Positions 48,188-56,988 of a DNA stretch of 64,000 bases are shown here, piece by piece. The translations under genes were made by a program, and so were the position numbers. How positions within the stretch are numbered: the first letter of the stretch is position 1; each line of letters begins with the position of its first letter. The stretch lies in the NCBI RefSeq assembly GCF_030124145.1, contig NZ_JASKMS010000025.1, positions 62,001 through 126,000 of the forward strand. Direction: 5' to 3'. Origin of the DNA: Streptomyces sp. 378 (GTDB lineage Bacteria; Actinomycetota; Actinomycetes; Streptomycetales; Streptomycetaceae). Below the pieces are notes generated by a model that was given only the letters and a program-made list of their open reading frames with translations, was not told where the DNA came from and searched no databases.

Positions 48188-49057
48188 GTGGGAAAGTCCA
48201 GGGGCGGCCGACGCAGACAGGCCGAAGCGGAGGCCGTCGTCGAGAGCGTCGACGGCGGGCTCGCCGAGCTCATCCCCGACCGTGAGCGGGCCCGGGCCTG
48301 GACCCTGGTGATCGACGGGGCCCCGCAGTCGCACGTCGACCTGGACGACCCGTCCCACCTGTCCTTCGAGTACCAGCGCCGCCTCGGGCACGTGATCGAC
48401 CTCGCCGCCCCGCCCGGTCGGCCCGTGCACGCGGTGCACCTCGGCGGCGGCGCCCTCACCCTCGCCCGTTACGTCGCCGCCACCCGGCCCCGCTCCACCC
48501 AGCAGGTCGTCGAACGGGACGGCGCCCTCGTCCAGTTGGTCCGCCGGGCACTGCCGCTGGACCCGAACGCGCGCGTCCGGGTGCGGTCCGCCGACGCCCG
48601 TGAGGGCCTCGCCAAGGTGCCGGACGGCTGGGCCGACCTCGTCATCACCGACGTGTTCAGCGGGGCGCGGACACCCGCACACCTGACCTCCACCGAGTTC
48701 CTCGACGACGTGCGCAGGGCCCTCAAGCCCGGCGGTGTCCACGCCGCCAACCTCGCCGACGGACCGCCGCTCGCCCACCTGCGCGGCCAGATCGCCACCG
48801 CCGCCGCCCGTTTCGAGCAGCTCGCGCTGGTCGCGGACGCGGCGATGCTGCGCGGCAAGCGCTTCGGCAACGCCGTCCTGGTCGCCTCCGACCATCCGCT
48901 GCCGGTCGCCGAGCTGACCCGCCTGGCCGCCTCCGACCCACATCCCGCCCGCGTCGAGCACGGCAGGACGCTCACCGACTTCACCGGCGGGGCCGCGCCC
49001 GTCACGGACCTCGCGGCGGTGGCGTCGCCGGCCCCGCCCCCGTCGGTGTTCGGATGA
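48188..49057 (+). CDS. Spermidine synthase-like methyltransferase-fold protein
   Basis: A 289-residue Rossmann-fold protein of the polyamine aminopropyltransferase / spermidine-synthase-like group. 'VHAVHLGGGALTLARYVAATRPRSTQQVVERDGALVQLVRRALPLDPNARVRVRSADAREGLAKVPDGWADLVITDVFSGARTP' gives the SAM-site glycine motif, the acidic residue after the second strand and the catalytic Asp in 'VITDVFSG'. Fused membrane parts seen in some relatives are absent. The GTG at 48188 follows a weak ribosome site. Substrate is not known; true spermidine synthesis is doubtful in this actinobacterial subgroup. Confidence 0.82.
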   Translation: MGKSRGGRRRQAEAEAVVESVDGGLAELIPDRERARAWTLVIDGAPQSHVDLDDPSHLSFEYQRRLGHVIDLAAPPGRPVHAVHLGGGALTLARYVAATRPRSTQQVVERDGALVQLVRRALPLDPNARVRVRSADAREGLAKVPDGWADLVITDVFSGARTPAHLTSTEFLDDVRRALKPGGVHAANLADGPPLAHLRGQIATAAARFEQLALVADAAMLRGKRFGNAVLVASDHPLPVAELTRLAASDPHPARVEHGRTLTDFTGGAAPVTDLAAVASPAPPPSVFG

Positions 49058-49097
49058 CCGGGTACGGCACGCGGGCGCCGATGACCGACCGCGGCGG

Positions 49098-49625
49098 TCA
49101 GTAGGTCCCGATCTCCACCCGGGGCGGCCCGTCGTGCCAGGTGCAGAACACCGACACCCGGTCCGCGCCCGAGGCGAACTCCACACGGATCCACGACTCC
49201 GTCTTCCACACCTGCATCGACCAGCCCGGCCCGGGCGTCGCCGAGACGAGCGAGGCGGCGGTCCTCCCCAGGTCGAAGACCGCCCGGCCGCCGTCGGTGT
49301 CATAACTCCGCACCCGGCTGGAGGCGCCGGGGGCGGTGCTCGGCGAGGGCGAGGGCACCGACGGCGTGGCGGCGGGGCCCGGTTTCGCGGAGGTGGACGG
49401 CGGAGGCGTGCTCGGCTCCCGCGGCTTCCCCGAAGGTGTCCGTTCCGGCGCGCCGACCGACGCCTTCGGCTCCCGCGTGGACGCGTCGACGGCCTTGACG
49501 GGCAGGGCGCGCGGCGGATCGTAGGCCGTCCCCGCCATCACGGTGTGGACTCCCCACCACGACAGCGTGACCGCCGCGCCCGTGGCGAGCAGCCAGGCCA
49601 GTACGTGTACGAGTCCTCTGCGCAT
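49098..49625 (-). CDS. Secreted or membrane-anchored hypothetical protein with Pro/Ser-rich linker
   Basis: A 175-residue protein with an N-terminal membrane helix ('GLVHVLAWLLATGAAVTLSWWGVHTVM'), a low-complexity Pro/Ser/Thr-rich linker (residues 55-105) and a compact C-terminal domain ('VFDLGRTAASLVSATPGPGWSMQVWKTESWIRVEFASGADRVSVFCTWHDGPPRVEIGTY'). No family is recognised. It is convergent with the methyltransferase-like gene, with 40 bp between, and divergent from the response regulator. Confidence 0.7.
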   Translation of the reverse strand: MRRGLVHVLAWLLATGAAVTLSWWGVHTVMAGTAYDPPRALPVKAVDASTREPKASVGAPERTPSGKPREPSTPPPSTSAKPGPAATPSVPSPSPSTAPGASSRVRSYDTDGGRAVFDLGRTAASLVSATPGPGWSMQVWKTESWIRVEFASGADRVSVFCTWHDGPPRVEIGTY

Positions 49626-49756
49626 CGCGGGCCATACTGCCTCACTGGTCCCACGCGTTGTCCACAAGGGGCCGCGTACGGGGGCCGGTTGTCCCCGTCC
49701 GGGGAGTTGTCCACAGGCCCGCGCCCGGCTGTTCGAGATGGCGTACGGTGCGGCGC

Positions 49757-50461
49757 ATGGCAAGTGTGCTCGTGGTCGAGGACGACCAGTTCGTACGCTC
49801 GGCGCTGATCCGGCACCTGACCGACGCCGCGCACACCGTGCGCAGTGTGGGGACGGCCCTGGAGGCGCTGCGCGAGGTCGCCCATGTCCGCTTCGACGTG
49901 GTGATCCTGGACCTCGGACTGCCCGATCTCGACGGGTCCGAGGCCCTGAAGATGCTGCGCGGGATCACGGACGTGCCGGTGATCGTGGCCACGGCCCGGG
50001 ACGACGAGACGGAGATCGTCCGGCTGCTGAACGCCGGGGCGGACGACTACCTGACCAAGCCGTTCTCCGTCGAGCACCTGTCGGCCCGCATGGCGGCCGT
50101 GCTGCGCCGCGCCCGCTCCGGCGCCGCAGACCGGGAGCCGTCCCCCGTGATCCGGGTCGGCGGCCTGACCGTCGACCCACTGCGCCGCAGGGCCGAGCTG
50201 GACGGCGCGCGGCTCGACCTCACCCGCCGCGAGTTCGACCTGCTCGCCTTCCTGGCCCGCCGGCCCGGCGTCGTCGTGTCCCGCAAGGAGCTGCTCGCCG
50301 AGGTGTGGCAGCAGTCGTACGGCGACGACCAGACCATCGACGTCCATCTGTCCTGGCTGCGCAGGAAACTGGGCGAGACGGCGGCGCATCCGCGCTATCT
50401 GCACACCCTTCGGGGCGTCGGAGTGAAGCTCGAACCACCGGGGGCGGGGGCGCCGCGATGA
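49757..50461 (+). CDS. OmpR/PhoB-family response regulator
   Basis: A 234-residue two-component regulator. The receiver has the acidic pocket 'VVEDDQF', phospho-acceptor Asp52 in 'VVILDLGLPDLDG', Thr in 'VATARDD' and Lys in 'DYLTKPFS'. The winged-helix output ends 'DQTIDVHLSWLRRKLGETAAHPRYLHTLRGVGVKL'. It begins at ATG 49757. The kinase start overlaps the stop by 4 bases. The pair lies directly upstream of a sugar ABC transporter and may regulate it; no binding site was identified. Confidence 0.93.
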   Translation: MASVLVVEDDQFVRSALIRHLTDAAHTVRSVGTALEALREVAHVRFDVVILDLGLPDLDGSEALKMLRGITDVPVIVATARDDETEIVRLLNAGADDYLTKPFSVEHLSARMAAVLRRARSGAADREPSPVIRVGGLTVDPLRRRAELDGARLDLTRREFDLLAFLARRPGVVVSRKELLAEVWQQSYGDDQTIDVHLSWLRRKLGETAAHPRYLHTLRGVGVKLEPPGAGAPR

Positions 50462-51855
50462 GGTGGGCCCTGGTCAAGGTGTCGCTGGCGGTGACCACCA
50501 TGGTCGTGGTCGCCTTCGCGGTGCCGCTCGGACTCGTCATCCGCGAGATGGCCCGCGACCGCGCCTTCTCGGGCGCCGAGCGGGAGGCCGCGGCCGTCGC
50601 CCCCGCCCTGTCCATCACCACCGACCGCGACCAGCTCGAACGGGTCGTCGCCTCCGCCGGCTCCGACGCCGGGATGGCCGTGCACCTCCCCGCGGGCGAC
50701 GGCCGGGAGGCCCTCGAACTCGGGCGGCGCCGCGCCGCCGACGAGGACATCGCGGCCGTGCGGACGCTGGGCCGCGCCTCCACCACCGCCGTCCCCGGCG
50801 GCTCGACGCTGCTCCAGCCGGTCGCGCTCAGCACCGGCAAGATCGCGGTCGTCGAGGTGTACGTGCCGGAGTCCGAGGTCACCAACGGCGTGGGCACGGC
50901 CTGGGCGGTGCTCGCCGCGGTCGGGGTGGCGCTGGTCCTCGGCTCGGTCGCGGTCGCAGACCGGCTGGGCGTCCGCATGGTCCGCCCCGCGCAACGCCTC
51001 GCCGAAGGCGCGCACGACCTGGGGGAGGGCCGCCTGGGCGCCCGTGTGCCCGAGGAGGGCCCGACCGAACTGCGGCTCGCGGCGGTCGCGTTCAACTCGA
51101 TGGCCGACCAGGTCGTCCAGCTCCTGGCGAACGAGCGGGAGCTGGCGGCCGACCTGTCCCACCGGCTGCGGACGCCCCTGACCGTGCTGCGGCTCAACAC
51201 CGCCTCGCTCGGCGAGGGACCGGCCGCCGACCAGACCCGGACCGCCGTCGAGCAACTGGAGCGCGAGGTCGACACCATCATCCGTACGGCGCGGGAGGCC
51301 AAGCCGCAGACGGCCGCGGCCGGTCCGGGCGCGGGATGCGACGCGGCCGAGGTGGTCCGGGAGCGGATGGCGTTCTGGTCCGCGCTCGCGGAGGACGAGG
51401 GCCGCAAGTGGCGGGTGGCCGGGGCCGACCGGCCGGTGCGCATACCCGTGGCCCGCGCCGACCTGGCCGCCGCGCTCGACGCGCTGCTCGGCAACGTCTT
51501 CCGGCACACCGCGGAGGGCACCGCTTTCGCGGTCGACGTGCACAACGGCGAGGACGCGGTGATCGTCCTCGTCTCCGACGCGGGCCCCGGCATACCCGAC
51601 CCCGAGACGGCGATGGCGCGGGGCCGCGGCTCCGGCAGCGACGGCTCGACCGGGCTCGGCCTGGACATCGTGCGCCGGCTCGCGGAGTCCACCGGCGGAG
51701 ACGTACGGATCGGCTCCTCGGTGCTCGGCGGCACCGAGGTGCGGATCTGGATCCAGCTGGACGGCCGTGCCCCCGCGGGCCGAGGGCACCGCCAGATGCG
51801 GCGTCGCCGCCCCGGCAGGCTCACTGCCGTCCACAACCGCTCACGGTCCCACTGA
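50458..51855 (+). CDS. Membrane sensor histidine kinase
   Basis: A 465-residue kinase: two membrane helices (about 8-28 and 145-165), an extracytoplasmic domain of about 115 residues, a HAMP-like segment, the phospho-acceptor box 'ELAADLSHRLRTPLTVLRLNT' (the usual Glu after His is Arg), N-box 'DALLGNVFRHT', G1 'SDAGPGIPD' and G2 'STGLGLDIVRRL'. The C-terminal tail is Arg-rich. It is translated with the response regulator (ATGA overlap). Signal unknown. Confidence 0.92.
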   Translation: MRWALVKVSLAVTTMVVVAFAVPLGLVIREMARDRAFSGAEREAAAVAPALSITTDRDQLERVVASAGSDAGMAVHLPAGDGREALELGRRRAADEDIAAVRTLGRASTTAVPGGSTLLQPVALSTGKIAVVEVYVPESEVTNGVGTAWAVLAAVGVALVLGSVAVADRLGVRMVRPAQRLAEGAHDLGEGRLGARVPEEGPTELRLAAVAFNSMADQVVQLLANERELAADLSHRLRTPLTVLRLNTASLGEGPAADQTRTAVEQLEREVDTIIRTAREAKPQTAAAGPGAGCDAAEVVRERMAFWSALAEDEGRKWRVAGADRPVRIPVARADLAAALDALLGNVFRHTAEGTAFAVDVHNGEDAVIVLVSDAGPGIPDPETAMARGRGSGSDGSTGLGLDIVRRLAESTGGDVRIGSSVLGGTEVRIWIQLDGRAPAGRGHRQMRRRRPGRLTAVHNRSRSH

Positions 51856-52039
51856 CCGTTCTCGTGAGGGCCCTCACGTGTCGGTCACGTTTCGACAAAT
51901 GGAGGGACCGGCTCTTGACGCATGACCGGACATGCGGCTGTCATTGCGCCACCGTGTTCGGTCAAGTTGATTTCTGGTTGATTGCGACCGGAATTCACGC
52001 CACACCCTCCTGGCCGAACCCTGCCCTCAGGAGCCGTTC

Positions 52040-53353
52040 ATGCACGACCTCTCTCCCTCCGGTGTCTCCCTCCCCGCACCCGGCCGCCGCACCCTGCTGC
52101 GCGGAGTGGGCGGTGCGGCCCTGCTCGGAGCCGGCATACCCCTGCTGAGCGCCTGCGGCGGCAGCGGCGCGTCCGCCGACCCGAAGACGGTCAGCCTCGG
52201 CTCCAACTCGTCGGACGCCGTGCCGAAGAAGGCGTTCGCCGAGATCTACGCCGCCTTCACCAAGAAGTCCGGCATCAAGGTCGACGTGAACACCAAGGAC
52301 CACAACACCTTCCAGGAGCAGATCAACTCCTACCTGCAGGGCACGCCGGACGACGTGTTCACCTGGTTCGCCGGCTACCGCATGCAGTTCTTCGCCTCGA
52401 AGAAGCTGGCCACGCCGATCGACGACGTGTGGGAGAAGATCGGCGGCAACTTCCCCGAGGCGATGCACAAGCTCAGCAAGGGCGAGGACGGCAAGTACTA
52501 CTTCGTGCCGCTGTACTCGTACCCGTGGGCGGTGTTCTACCGCAAGAGCGTCTTCGCCCAGCACGGCTACGAGGTCCCCACCACCTGGGACGACTTCGTC
52601 GCCCTGTGCAAGCGGATGCAGAAGGACGGGCTGGTCCCGATCGCCTTCGGCGACAAGGACGCCTGGCCCGCGATGGGCACCTTCGACCAGATCAACTTCC
52701 GCGCCAACGGCTACGACTTCCACGTCGAGCTGATGGCCGGCAAGGCCTCCTGGACCGACCCCAAGGTGCGCAAGGTCTTCGACCACTGGACGGAGATCCT
52801 GCCCTACCACCAGGAGGGCGCCGTCGGCCGCACCTGGCAGGACGCCGCGCAGACCCTGGTGGCCAAGAAGGCCGGCATGTACCTCCTGGGCACCTTCGTC
52901 GGCCAGCAGTTCACCGACAAGGCCGACCTGGACGACCTGGACTTCTTCGCCTTCCCGGAGATCGACCCGCAGTTCGGGCAGGACACCGTCGAGGCACCCA
53001 CCGACGGCTTCATGCTCTCCAAGGCGCCGAAGAACCGCGCGGGCGCCGTCAAGCTCCTGGAGTACCTGGGCACGCCCGAGGCCGAGGAGATCTACCTCAA
53101 GGCCGACTCCAGCGTGGTGGCCGCCTCCACCAAGGCCGACACCTCCTCCTACACCGCGCTGCAGAAGAAGTCCTACGAGATGATCTCCGGCGCGAAGAGC
53201 CTGACGCAGTTCATGGACCGCGACTCCCGCCCGGACTTCACCGCCACGGTGATGCAGCCCGCGCTGCAGAACTTCGTCCGCAACCCCAAGAACATCGACA
53301 GCATCCTCTCGTCGATCGAACGACAGAAGAAGACGATCTTCGCCTCCTCCTGA
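52040..53353 (+). CDS. Sugar ABC transporter substrate-binding lipoprotein
   Basis: A 437-residue SBP_bac_1-type solute-binding protein. The leader is 'GRRTLLRGVGGAALLGAGIPLLSACGG' (RR and lipobox LLSAC). Ligand-lobe landmarks are 'FAEIYAAFTKKSGIKVDVNTKDHNTFQEQINSYLQGTPDDVFTWFAGYRM' and 'VPLYSYPWAVFYRKSVFAQHGYEVPTTWDDFVALCKRM'. It captures an oligosaccharide or sugar for the following permeases. GGAGCC precedes the ATG. The 184-bp upstream spacer has direct TTGATT repeats near 51967-51985. Its 3' neighbour is the permease 31 bp away. Confidence 0.9.
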   Translation: MHDLSPSGVSLPAPGRRTLLRGVGGAALLGAGIPLLSACGGSGASADPKTVSLGSNSSDAVPKKAFAEIYAAFTKKSGIKVDVNTKDHNTFQEQINSYLQGTPDDVFTWFAGYRMQFFASKKLATPIDDVWEKIGGNFPEAMHKLSKGEDGKYYFVPLYSYPWAVFYRKSVFAQHGYEVPTTWDDFVALCKRMQKDGLVPIAFGDKDAWPAMGTFDQINFRANGYDFHVELMAGKASWTDPKVRKVFDHWTEILPYHQEGAVGRTWQDAAQTLVAKKAGMYLLGTFVGQQFTDKADLDDLDFFAFPEIDPQFGQDTVEAPTDGFMLSKAPKNRAGAVKLLEYLGTPEAEEIYLKADSSVVAASTKADTSSYTALQKKSYEMISGAKSLTQFMDRDSRPDFTATVMQPALQNFVRNPKNIDSILSSIERQKKTIFASS

Positions 53354-53384
53354 CCGAACGGAGACTCGACGACTCGGATCCCAC

Positions 53385-54368
53385 ATGACTGCCACCCCCG
53401 CGAAGGCTCCGGAGCCGGCCGCCCAGCCGGCTCCGGAGCCCGCCCCCGCACCCGCCCCCGCCAAGACGCCCCACGGCCACCGGCGGCTGCTCACCCGCCG
53501 CGACCGCCTCACGCTCGGCCTGATGGCGGGCGTGCCGACGATCCTGCACGTCGCCCTGGTGTGGCTGACGGCGCTGGCCTCGATCGCGCTGGCCTTCACC
53601 ACCTGGGACGGCATCGGCTTCGACGCCATCAAGTGGGTCGGACTGCACAACTTCAGGGAGCTGTTCACCAGCAACCCGCAGTTCTGGCCCGCCGTCGAGC
53701 ACAACGTCGTCTGGTTCGTGGTGCTCATCCTGCTGCCCACGCCGTTCGGCCTGTTCCTGGCCGTGCAGCTGGACAAGAAGATCCGCTTCAGCCGCGTGTA
53801 CCAGACCGCGTTCTTCCTGCCGGTGGTGATGTCGCTGGCGGTCATCGGATTCGTCTGGCAGCTGATCTACAACCCGGACACGGGCCTGATCAACAGCCTG
53901 ATCGGCGCCAACGAGCCCGGCCACTACATCGACTGGATCGGCGACCCGGACCTGAACCTCTGGGCCATCCTCGTCGCCGCCTCCTGGCGGCACGCCGGTT
54001 ACATGATGATCCTGTACCTGGCCGGCCTGAAGAGCGTCGACCCCGCCCTGCGCGAGGCCTCCGCGCTGGACGGCGCGAGCGAGTGGCAGACGTTCAGGAA
54101 CGTGATCTTCCCGACCCTGCGCCCGACCAACACCGTCGTCCTGGTCGTCACGATCATCGAGGCCCTGCGCGCCTTCGACCTGGTGTTCGTCTTCAACAAG
54201 GGCGCCCAGGGCACCGAACTGCTGTCGATCCTGGTCACCAACAACATCATCGGCGAATCCAGCCGCATCGGGTACGGCTCCGCCATCGCCGTCGTCCTGC
54301 TGGTGATCTCCCTCGTGGTGATCATCCCGTACCTGATCGCCACCTTCCGGAAGGAGCGGCGCGCATGA
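53385..54368 (+). CDS. Sugar ABC transporter permease (MalF-type)
   Basis: A 327-residue integral membrane protein with six helices after a Pro/Ala-rich N-terminus. It contains the EAA loop 'LREASALDGASEWQTFRNVIFPTLRPTN' for contact with a shared ATPase. 'FFLPVVMSLAVIGFVWQLIYNP' and 'ILYLAGLKSVDPAL' are MalF landmarks. No ATPase gene is in the window; in Streptomyces a common MsiK-type ATPase usually serves such importers, which is inference. ATGA overlap with the next permease. Confidence 0.9.
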   Translation: MTATPAKAPEPAAQPAPEPAPAPAPAKTPHGHRRLLTRRDRLTLGLMAGVPTILHVALVWLTALASIALAFTTWDGIGFDAIKWVGLHNFRELFTSNPQFWPAVEHNVVWFVVLILLPTPFGLFLAVQLDKKIRFSRVYQTAFFLPVVMSLAVIGFVWQLIYNPDTGLINSLIGANEPGHYIDWIGDPDLNLWAILVAASWRHAGYMMILYLAGLKSVDPALREASALDGASEWQTFRNVIFPTLRPTNTVVLVVTIIEALRAFDLVFVFNKGAQGTELLSILVTNNIIGESSRIGYGSAIAVVLLVISLVVIIPYLIATFRKERRA

Positions 54369-55252
54369 GTACCCTGAGCGCCCCGCGCAAGCAGCGCGCC
54401 CCGATCCGCCCCGCCCGGATCCTGCTGCACACCTTCCTCGTCGTCACGGCGCTGGCCTGGCTCGCGCCCCTGCTGTGGGCTCTGCTCGCGGCGATGCGGC
54501 CGTACGCGGAGACCAGCACCAAGGGCTACGTGTCCTGGCCCGACAAGCTCACCTTCGACAACTTCACGAACTCCTTCCAGCAGTCGGACATGCTGCACTA
54601 CTTCGGCAACACCCTGCTGATCGCCATCCCGGCCGTGCTGCTGACACTGCTGCTGTCGTCGATGGTCGCCTTCTACGTCAGCCGCTTCGACTTCCGCCTC
54701 AACCTGTTCCTGCTGCTGGTGTTCACGGCCGGCAACCTGCTGCCCCAGCAGGTCATCATCACCCCGCTGTACCGGCTCTACCTGCTGATCGACCTGCCCG
54801 GCATCACCATGAGCGGCAAGCTCTACGACTCCGCGCTCGGCCTGGTCCTCATCCACGTGGCGTTCCAGTCCGGCTTCTGCGCCTTCGTGCTGAGCAACTA
54901 CATGCGCTCCCTGCCGCACGAGCTCACCGAGGCCGCCCTCGTCGACGGCGCCTCCGTCTGGCGCCTGTACTGGCAGATCGTGCTGCCGCTGTGCAAGCCC
55001 GCGATGGCCGCCCTCGCCACCCTGCTCTCCATCTGGATCTACAACGACTTCTTCTGGGCCATCGTGCTCATCTCCACCGGCGAGAACATGCCGATCACCT
55101 CGGCCCTGAACAACCTCTCCGGCCAGTACTTCACCGACCCCAACCTGGTCGCCGCCGGCGCCCTGCTCACCGCGATCCCCACCCTGATCGTCTACTTCGC
55201 GCTCCAGCGCCAGTTCGTCAGCGGCCTCACCCTGGGCGCCAACAAGGGCTGA
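54365..55252 (+). CDS. Sugar ABC transporter permease (MalG-type)
   Basis: A 295-residue permease with six helices, starting 'RILLHTFLVVTALAWLAPLLWALLAAMRPY'. The EAA loop is 'ELTEAALVDGASVWRLYWQIVLPLCKPAM', and 'LQRQFVSGLTLGANKG' is the typical MalG end. It forms the channel with the preceding gene. No glycosidase follows on this strand. A terminator hairpin lies 149 bp after the stop. Confidence 0.9.
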   Translation: MSTLSAPRKQRAPIRPARILLHTFLVVTALAWLAPLLWALLAAMRPYAETSTKGYVSWPDKLTFDNFTNSFQQSDMLHYFGNTLLIAIPAVLLTLLLSSMVAFYVSRFDFRLNLFLLLVFTAGNLLPQQVIITPLYRLYLLIDLPGITMSGKLYDSALGLVLIHVAFQSGFCAFVLSNYMRSLPHELTEAALVDGASVWRLYWQIVLPLCKPAMAALATLLSIWIYNDFFWAIVLISTGENMPITSALNNLSGQYFTDPNLVAAGALLTAIPTLIVYFALQRQFVSGLTLGANKG

Positions 55253-55400
55253 CGTCCATTCCCCGGAAAGGGAACCCCGTGGCCACCGCCGCCGTCCCAA
55301 GGCCGGTGGCCACAGCCAACCCGGCCAGGACCCGCGCGAGTTCACGGGAGCGGCCCGCCGGTGGCGGCGTCCCGTCCGAGCACTCCCCGCCGAGACGGAG

Positions 55401-55436
55401 CGGGGCGCGGCACTCCCCTAAGCGTGCCGCGCCCCG
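55401..55436. terminator. Bidirectional terminator after the sugar transporter and bglC
   Basis: A perfect 13-bp stem (55401-55413 with 55424-55436) around a 10-base loop, between convergent stops at 55252 and 55455. Confidence 0.85.
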
Positions 55437-55454
55437 CGCCCCGTCCCCCGTCGG

Positions 55455-56891
55455 TCAGACCGCCTCCACCTCGGGCAGTGACCCGGTCCGCGCCGCCCTG
55501 CCGTACCACAGGGCGCTCGTCTTCGGCGTGCGCTCCAGCGTCGCGTAGTCCACGTAGACCGCGCCGAAGCGCTTGCCGTAGCCGTACGACCACTCGAAGT
55601 TGTCCATCAGCGACCACAGGTAGTAGCCGCGGACGTCCGCGCCGTCGGCGATCGCCCGGCGCACCGCCGACAGGTGGCCGTGCAGGTAGGCGACACGCTC
55701 CGGGTCGTGCACCCGGCCGTCGGAGTCGATCTTGTCGTCGTAGGCCGCGCCGTTCTCCGTGATGTAGAGCGGCAGGCCCGGCGCCTCCCGGGTGTAGCGC
55801 ATGATCAGCTCGTGCAGTCCGGTCGGGTCGATCGTCCAGCCCATCTCGGTACGGTCACCGGGTGTCTGGTGGAAGGCGACGTCGTCGGCGGCCGGCCACG
55901 GCGAGTGGTCGCTCGCCCCGTGGCCGTCGGCGCGCGGCGCCTTCGCCGACGCGTCCGCGGCCGAGACCAGCGCGGGCGTGTAGTAGTTGAGGCCCAGCGC
56001 GTCCAGCGGCTGGTTGATCAGCTCCAGGTCGCCGTCGAGGACGTGGTCCCAGTCCGTCAGGCCCGCCGTCGCCACGTACAGCGACTCCGGGTAGGCGCCG
56101 TGCAGCATCGGCCCGTGGAACACGCCGTTGGCCAGGTCGTCGATCCTGCGGGCCGCCGCCAGATCCGCCGGGTCCTGCGAAAGAGGCCGCACCACCGAGG
56201 AGTTGAGGCTGATCGCGACCGTGTTGCGGGCCGGCATCACCGACCGCAGGGCGGACGCGCCCAGCCCGTGCGCGAGGTTCAGATGGTGCGCGGCACGCAG
56301 CGAGGCCGCCGGGTCCGTACGGCCCGGGGCGTGCACCCCGGAGGCATAGCCCAGGAACGCGCTGCACCACGGCTCGTTGAGCGTGATCCACTGCTCCACC
56401 CGGTCGCCCAGCGCCTCGCCGACGATCTGCGCGTACTCCGCGAACCGGTACGCCGTGTCGCGCTCGGGCCAGCCGCCCGCGTCCTCCAGCTCCTGCGGCA
56501 GGTCCCAGTGGTAGAGGGTGACGGCCGGCTTGATGCCCTTGGACAGCAGCTCGTCCACCAGCCGACGGTAGAAGTCCAGGCCCTTCTGCACGGCCGGGCC
56601 CCGGCCGGTCGGCTGCACCCGCGACCACGAGACGGAGAAGCGGTAGGCGCCCAGGCCCAGCTCCGCCATCAGCGCCACGTCGTCGCGGTAGCGGTGGTAG
56701 TGGTCGACAGCGATGTCACCGGTCTCACCACCGGCCGTCTTGCCCGGCGTATGGCTGAAGGTGTCCCAGATCGACGGCGTACGGCCGTCCTCCCGTACCG
56801 CACCCTCGATCTGGTACGCGGACGTCGCCGCGCCCCACAGGAAGGCGGGCGGGAAGGACACCGCGGTGGCCGGGTTCTCGGAGTCAGGCAT
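55455..56891 (-). CDS. bglC: GH1 beta-glucosidase BglC
   Basis: A 478-residue intracellular beta-glucosidase that cleaves cellobiose taken up by CebEFG. Family 1 motifs: 'AFLWGAATSAYQIEGAVREDGRTPSIWDTF', the acid/base Glu in 'WITLNEPWCSAFLG' and the nucleophile Glu in 'LPLYITENGAAYDD'. Start is ATG 56891. A CebR box overlaps the start codon, so repression would block initiation directly. It ends the cebEFG-bglC direction of transcription; cebG lies 97 bp upstream. Confidence 0.95.
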   Translation of the reverse strand: MPDSENPATAVSFPPAFLWGAATSAYQIEGAVREDGRTPSIWDTFSHTPGKTAGGETGDIAVDHYHRYRDDVALMAELGLGAYRFSVSWSRVQPTGRGPAVQKGLDFYRRLVDELLSKGIKPAVTLYHWDLPQELEDAGGWPERDTAYRFAEYAQIVGEALGDRVEQWITLNEPWCSAFLGYASGVHAPGRTDPAASLRAAHHLNLAHGLGASALRSVMPARNTVAISLNSSVVRPLSQDPADLAAARRIDDLANGVFHGPMLHGAYPESLYVATAGLTDWDHVLDGDLELINQPLDALGLNYYTPALVSAADASAKAPRADGHGASDHSPWPAADDVAFHQTPGDRTEMGWTIDPTGLHELIMRYTREAPGLPLYITENGAAYDDKIDSDGRVHDPERVAYLHGHLSAVRRAIADGADVRGYYLWSLMDNFEWSYGYGKRFGAVYVDYATLERTPKTSALWYGRAARTGSLPEVEAV

Positions 56892-56904
56892 GGAAGCGCT
56901 CCCA
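56891..56904. promoter_or_regulatory. CebR box at the bglC start
   Basis: TGGAAGCGCTCCCA, 13 of 14 positions of the CebR consensus TGGGAGCGCTCCCA, overlapping the bglC start codon. This variant is the same as the one known at bglC in other Streptomyces, by recall. Confidence 0.9.
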
Positions 56905-56988
56905 AGGGGGTCGTGTGACCGACGAGTGGAGGGGGAGGGGCCGAGGCGGCTGTGGCTCGGCCCCGGGGAAGGCAGGATTCAGCGGCGC

